Shown one piece after another: positions 23,614 through 26,782 of a stretch of DNA of 26,782 nucleotides. The notes under the pieces are model-generated. The model saw only the letters and a list, made by a program, of their open reading frames with translations. It did not search any database and was not told where the DNA came from. A program made the translations under genes and the position numbers. This stretch comes from JAJPIG01 sp035504735 (GTDB taxonomy: Bacteria; Desulfobacterota; Binatia; Binatales; Binataceae): NCBI GenBank assembly GCA_035504735.1, contig DATJRJ010000262.1, positions 1 to 26,782 of the forward strand, written 5' to 3'. Positions within the stretch are counted from its first letter, which is position 1; the number at the start of each line of letters is the position of its first letter.

Positions 23614-25122
23614 TTACGGGTTCGCTTCAGGAGGGATCGCTCCCGTTGCGTATCGTACTGCGGCCGCCGAGATCAACAACTCCGCCTTGCTCTGAATAAT
23701 CGTGAAGCGCGCTGCGGCTAACTCGCGCTCAGCCGACAAGAGATCGACGATCGTGGCGAGCCCGAGCCCGTACGATCTGAAATTGGAATTGTACGACGAC
23801 TGCGACGCCACCAGCAGCGCCTGGGCGAAGTCATACTTGCGCTGCGCGGTTCGATACGTGAAGTACGCACGCCAGACGTTAGCCGCCACGTCGAGCTCCG
23901 CGCCCTTAAGGTCGGCACGTGCGGCGTCGCGCCGCGCCTCGGCCTCCTTGATCGAGTTGACACGCGAGAAGCCCGTAAAGATGTCCCACTTGAGCGACAC
24001 GCCCGCTCCGTATTCCGGTGCCATCGCGGAGAACGTCGGAGTCTCCGGATTCGACAGGCGATAGGTAAAAGCCTGCTCACCGTAAAAGCTCGTGAGTCCC
24101 AAGGTCGGATAGAGGGACGCATGTGCCAAATCGACGTCGGCCTGCCGGGCACGCACTGTCGAGACCTTGGCAGCAAGATCGGGGCGTGCACGCATCGCCG
24201 AATCGATCAGATGCTCAACATCGGCACCGAGCGAGTGCGGCAACGGCTGGTCCTTGAGCAACGCGACCTCAGGTGCATTGTCGGCCCGCACTCCCAGGGC
24301 GACCGCGAGATCCGCCTGCGCGAGACTCACTGCCAAGCGGGAGTTTTCGAGATCATAGTCCGCCTGTGCATCGCGCTGACGCGCGAGCAGCACCTCCGGC
24401 GCCGTGGCCAGCCCGTGCTTCCGACGGAGCTCGGTCGCTTTGCTATCGGTAGTCGCGAGCTTCACCGTGGCATCCGCGGCTTCGACCCCGGCCTGCGCCG
24501 CATCGACTTCATAGAAAGAGCGCTCGACATTGAACACGACTTCCTGTACGTCGCGATTGAACAGCAGATTCGCGGCTACGAGTTCGTTCAGTGCGGAGCT
24601 CGAGGCGGCGTCGCGCCGTCCAAAGTCAATCAGGTCGTAGTCCAGTGAAAGGATGTTTCTGCTTTGCCAGGTTTTCAGCGTGCCCCAATGTTTTGGAACG
24701 AGATCAACGAGCCGCTGATAGCCACTATCGCTCTGCGCACTGATGATCGGGTAATAAGGAGCCCGTGCTTCGCCGGCGACGGCTGCCGCGGCCTCAGCAG
24801 AACGCCACGCGCTCCGGGTCGAAGGATTATTTGCAAGCGCGTAGTCGAGCAGCTCGGTCAATCCTAGACGCTGGCCGGTGGGTGGTTGATCCGAATGCAG
24901 CGCTGCATTCGCGGCTGAACCGACGAGCACACGTTGGTCGGGCGCCGGCGCCCATTCGCGCTGAACCCTTTGCGGAGCCCACGCGCCCGGATTCACCTCG
25001 GGCTGTTCTGCGTATTTGGCACATCCGCCGAAGGCAACCATCGTGCAGATGCTCGCGCGAAGTGCGCTGCGAAAGATCTGTGAGGCCTTGGGCCGCTGGC
25101 TGACGGTTCGATAAAGATGCAT
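23614..25122 (-). CDS. mdtP: Outer-membrane efflux channel lipoprotein (TolC/NodT, MdtP-like)
   Basis: This is a 502-residue outer-membrane factor. The lipobox FGGC has the lipidated Cys34. Two tandem efflux repeats follow, rich in alanine heptads: LGLTELLDYALANNPSTRSA at the first start, LSLDYDLIDFGRRDAASSSA and VFNVERSFYEVDAAQAGVEA in the first; RPDLAAKVSTVRARQADVDL, SLKWDIFTGFSRVNSIKEAE and SYGLGLATIVDLLSAERELA in the second. They form the beta-barrel and periplasmic tunnel of the trimer. ATG 25122 has GGTGGA seven bases upstream and is preferred to TTG 25161. The gene is inverted relative to mdtN and the FUSC gene, unlike the colinear E. coli mdtNOP order. Confidence 0.92.
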   Translation of the reverse strand: MHLYRTVSQRPKASQIFRSALRASICTMVAFGGCAKYAEQPEVNPGAWAPQRVQREWAPAPDQRVLVGSAANAALHSDQPPTGQRLGLTELLDYALANNPSTRSAWRSAEAAAAVAGEARAPYYPIISAQSDSGYQRLVDLVPKHWGTLKTWQSRNILSLDYDLIDFGRRDAASSSALNELVAANLLFNRDVQEVVFNVERSFYEVDAAQAGVEAADATVKLATTDSKATELRRKHGLATAPEVLLARQRDAQADYDLENSRLAVSLAQADLAVALGVRADNAPEVALLKDQPLPHSLGADVEHLIDSAMRARPDLAAKVSTVRARQADVDLAHASLYPTLGLTSFYGEQAFTYRLSNPETPTFSAMAPEYGAGVSLKWDIFTGFSRVNSIKEAEARRDAARADLKGAELDVAANVWRAYFTYRTAQRKYDFAQALLVASQSSYNSNFRSYGLGLATIVDLLSAERELAAARFTIIQSKAELLISAAAVRYATGAIPPEANP

Positions 25123-25228
25123 AAGAATTCCACCAATCGAATGGCTGTATGTATTCAACAATTCGCGCGGTCCTAAGCTCTTTGAAAACGCGCCCGAGGT
25201 CCAGTGCCGTTCTCGCGGCGATTAAGCG

Positions 25229-26782
25229 ATGGCATCGCTAGGCGCAGCGTCAGGCAGCATCGAGCGTCAGGTCGAGCCAGACGCCCAGTCCTTCCGCATG
25301 ATGTTAGGAGCATGGCGCGCTGAGCTCGCGCCGTTTCCAAATCGCTGGCGCCGCGCAGCGCGCGTCGCGTTCGTGACGGCTCTGGGAGCAGCCGTTACGG
25401 CAATCCTCCAGATCTCGAATCCGCTTGGGCTGACGATGCTTCTCAGCTTCGCTGCACCCGAGTATGCCTTCGGTCTGGTGACCGCGATCACGTTCCTGGT
25501 TGGCACTGCTGGCATGCAATTGCTGATTCTCGCTGCGATTGGCGCACTGGTAAACGCTCCAGTCGTGCATGTCTGCGTGTTTATCGCTTATACCTTTATC
25601 AGCACGTATCTGATCTACGGCGTGCCCGGTCTGGGCCGCCTTTGGATATGGACGCAGATCCCGACAGTGACGGCCTTTTATATGGTGCTGTTCGACCATC
25701 GCGGGCTGGGCTGGGATAACGCGCAGATGTTTGCCGGCCTGGTCGTCGCGGTCACGATGCTGTGGCTGTTCGACAGCGTCATTTGGCCGAAGCCCGCGGC
25801 TGCGGTGCTATCTGACTCGCTTCGGAGCACGCTCGAACGGTCTCGGCTGCGACTCGAATTGTTGATGCGCATTTTTCTGGCCGAGGACGGTGCGATTCCC
25901 AAGCAGGATCATGGGGTCGCGTCCAAGCTCGCTTACCATCTGACGTTGCTGGAGCCGTCCATTCGCACGCTGCCGACGTTCGTGAACCCGCGCAGCTCTT
26001 GGCGACCATCACTGTCGCAGAGCGGATTCACAATGAAATCGAGCGGCTACGTGTCGTCGCATCGACTCAGCTTGGCGCCGCACTCGACGAAACCAGCAGG
26101 CTCGCTGTGCGCGAGGCAGCGCGCGCGCTCGACGCCGGGCTCGCGGCCCACATCTTCGGAAGCGACGCTATTAGCTCGCAACCCGAATTGCTGGCGAGAG
26201 TTGACAGCCTGCGCGGGGTGCAGGCAGCGCCTTCGCAGCGCGAGGCGCTGGCGGCATTCCAGGCTCATTTTGAAAATATTGCCGCGTTGCTTGCGGCTCA
26301 GCCGGACGAACTACCGCGGGTATCCGCGAAATGGGCGCAGCCGCTTCCAAAGCCAGCCTTTCACCTCAATAGTTTCCTCGTTCGCTTCTGCGCCCGGCAT
26401 ACGATCGCAATGACGATCGCGTTCGTGGCCGGGCTCTTCGATAACAACGCCGCCATTCACGCGGCGCTGTGGCTGCTTATGATCGGTGGTCCGCCCAGCC
26501 ATGGTGGAACGGCGAAGAAGTTCACAATGCGCGCGATCGGCGCGGCTGGCGCGCTGCTCATAGCTGCCCTAGGAACGATCGTCCTGGCGCCGAACTTCAT
26601 ATCGCTGCCGCCCTACATGCTGGCGATATTCATAGGGGTGGCGTTGATGACCTATATCGGGGAAGGCGGCGGTGCGCTGTCGTACCTCGCGATCGGCGGC
26701 ACGGCGTTCATGATCGCTTTCAGCGCGCCAGGCCCGCGTCCGGAAATGGTGGCGTCGATCTGGACGATCTGGGGAATCAGCC
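25229..26782 (+). pseudogene. mdtO: FUSC-family efflux pump gene (MdtO-like), frameshifted and cut by the window edge
   Basis: From ATG 25229 the frame encodes an MdtO-like N-terminal half: AARVAFVTALGAAVTAILQI, MLLSFAAPEYAFGLVTAITF, VVHVCVFIAYTFISTYLIYG and MFAGLVVAVTMLWLFDSVIW as membrane helices, then a soluble helix. Near 25955-25985 the protein sense is lost; this frame runs on as Ser/Arg-rich nonsense to a stop at 26413. The frame one base back continues sensibly from about 25978 to the edge: VREPAQLLATITVAERIHNE, later HTIAMTIAFVAGLFDNNAAI, ALWLLMIGGPPSHGG, GALLIAALGTIVLAP and MLAIFIGVALMTYIGEGGG, the second membrane half of FUSC pumps. One missing base explains this. It is either real decay or a sequence error. 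No good start codon opens the second part. Confidence 0.82.

Noticed and set aside
1..26782. Search by eye for defence systems, CRISPR repeats, toxin-antitoxin pairs, prophage or intact transposase genes
   Set aside because: None of the genes carries nuclease, helicase, integrase, transposase or toxin motifs, and no spaced direct repeats were seen.

Overview
The window reads as a bacterial chromosome segment from a GC-rich, Gram-negative, soil-type organism. An outer-membrane efflux lipoprotein, a YtcA-type lipoprotein and a dense set of catabolic oxidoreductases (HpaB-type and Rieske oxygenases, an LLM-class flavin monooxygenase, an epoxide-hydrolase-like hydrolase, a GST) point that way. 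I cannot fix the lineage from sequence alone: a proteobacterium or a Binatota-like (former deltaproteobacterial) soil bacterium would both fit. I see no rRNA, tRNA, CRISPR array or intact insertion sequence.

Left part (1-6150), visibly lower in GC. A minus-strand run reads tetR > MmgE/PrpD-family gene > hyuA > hyuB (hyuB runs off the left edge), with gaps of 58, 33 and 25 bases. It looks like one operon for a small cyclic or carbonyl-type substrate. Divergent from tetR is an acetylserotonin-type O-methyltransferase. The tetR/methyltransferase gap holds two overlapping promoters and an inverted repeat that could be the TetR operator. A gene-poor, still lower-GC junction follows (6151-7717), containing one unrecognised membrane protein and two stretches where I can support no gene.

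Middle part (7718-17688), GC-rich. It holds a class I methyltransferase and an HpaB-type monooxygenase (minus strand); a CurA-type NADP-dependent reductase, a Rieske oxygenase alpha subunit and a translationally coupled 111-residue protein (plus strand); a secreted DUF5666-like protein (minus); a three-part fusion of cyclic-nucleotide-binding, glutaredoxin-like and thioredoxin-reductase-like domains (plus); and a marR gene divergent from an LLM-class flavin monooxygenase. No oxygenase here has its reductase or ferredoxin partner beside it, so electrons must come from proteins encoded elsewhere.

Right part (17742-26782). It holds a mercuric-reductase/lipoamide-dehydrogenase-like flavoprotein and an alpha/beta hydrolase (minus strand), then an arsR > SRPBCC(AHSA1) > GST operon (minus) with a clear operator in its promoter. 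Last comes a ytcA-mdtN-mdtP-mdtO-like tripartite efflux locus. In it the outer-membrane gene is inverted between the adaptor and the FUSC pump gene, and the pump gene carries an apparent one-base frameshift before it runs off the right edge.

The most worthwhile leads are the small protein coupled to the Rieske oxygenase, the three-domain TrxR-like fusion without a CxxC, the hyuAB/PrpD operon with its divergent promoter, the frameshifted FUSC pump, and the compositional boundary near 6-7.7 kb. I found no convincing defence or other wholly new multi-gene system.
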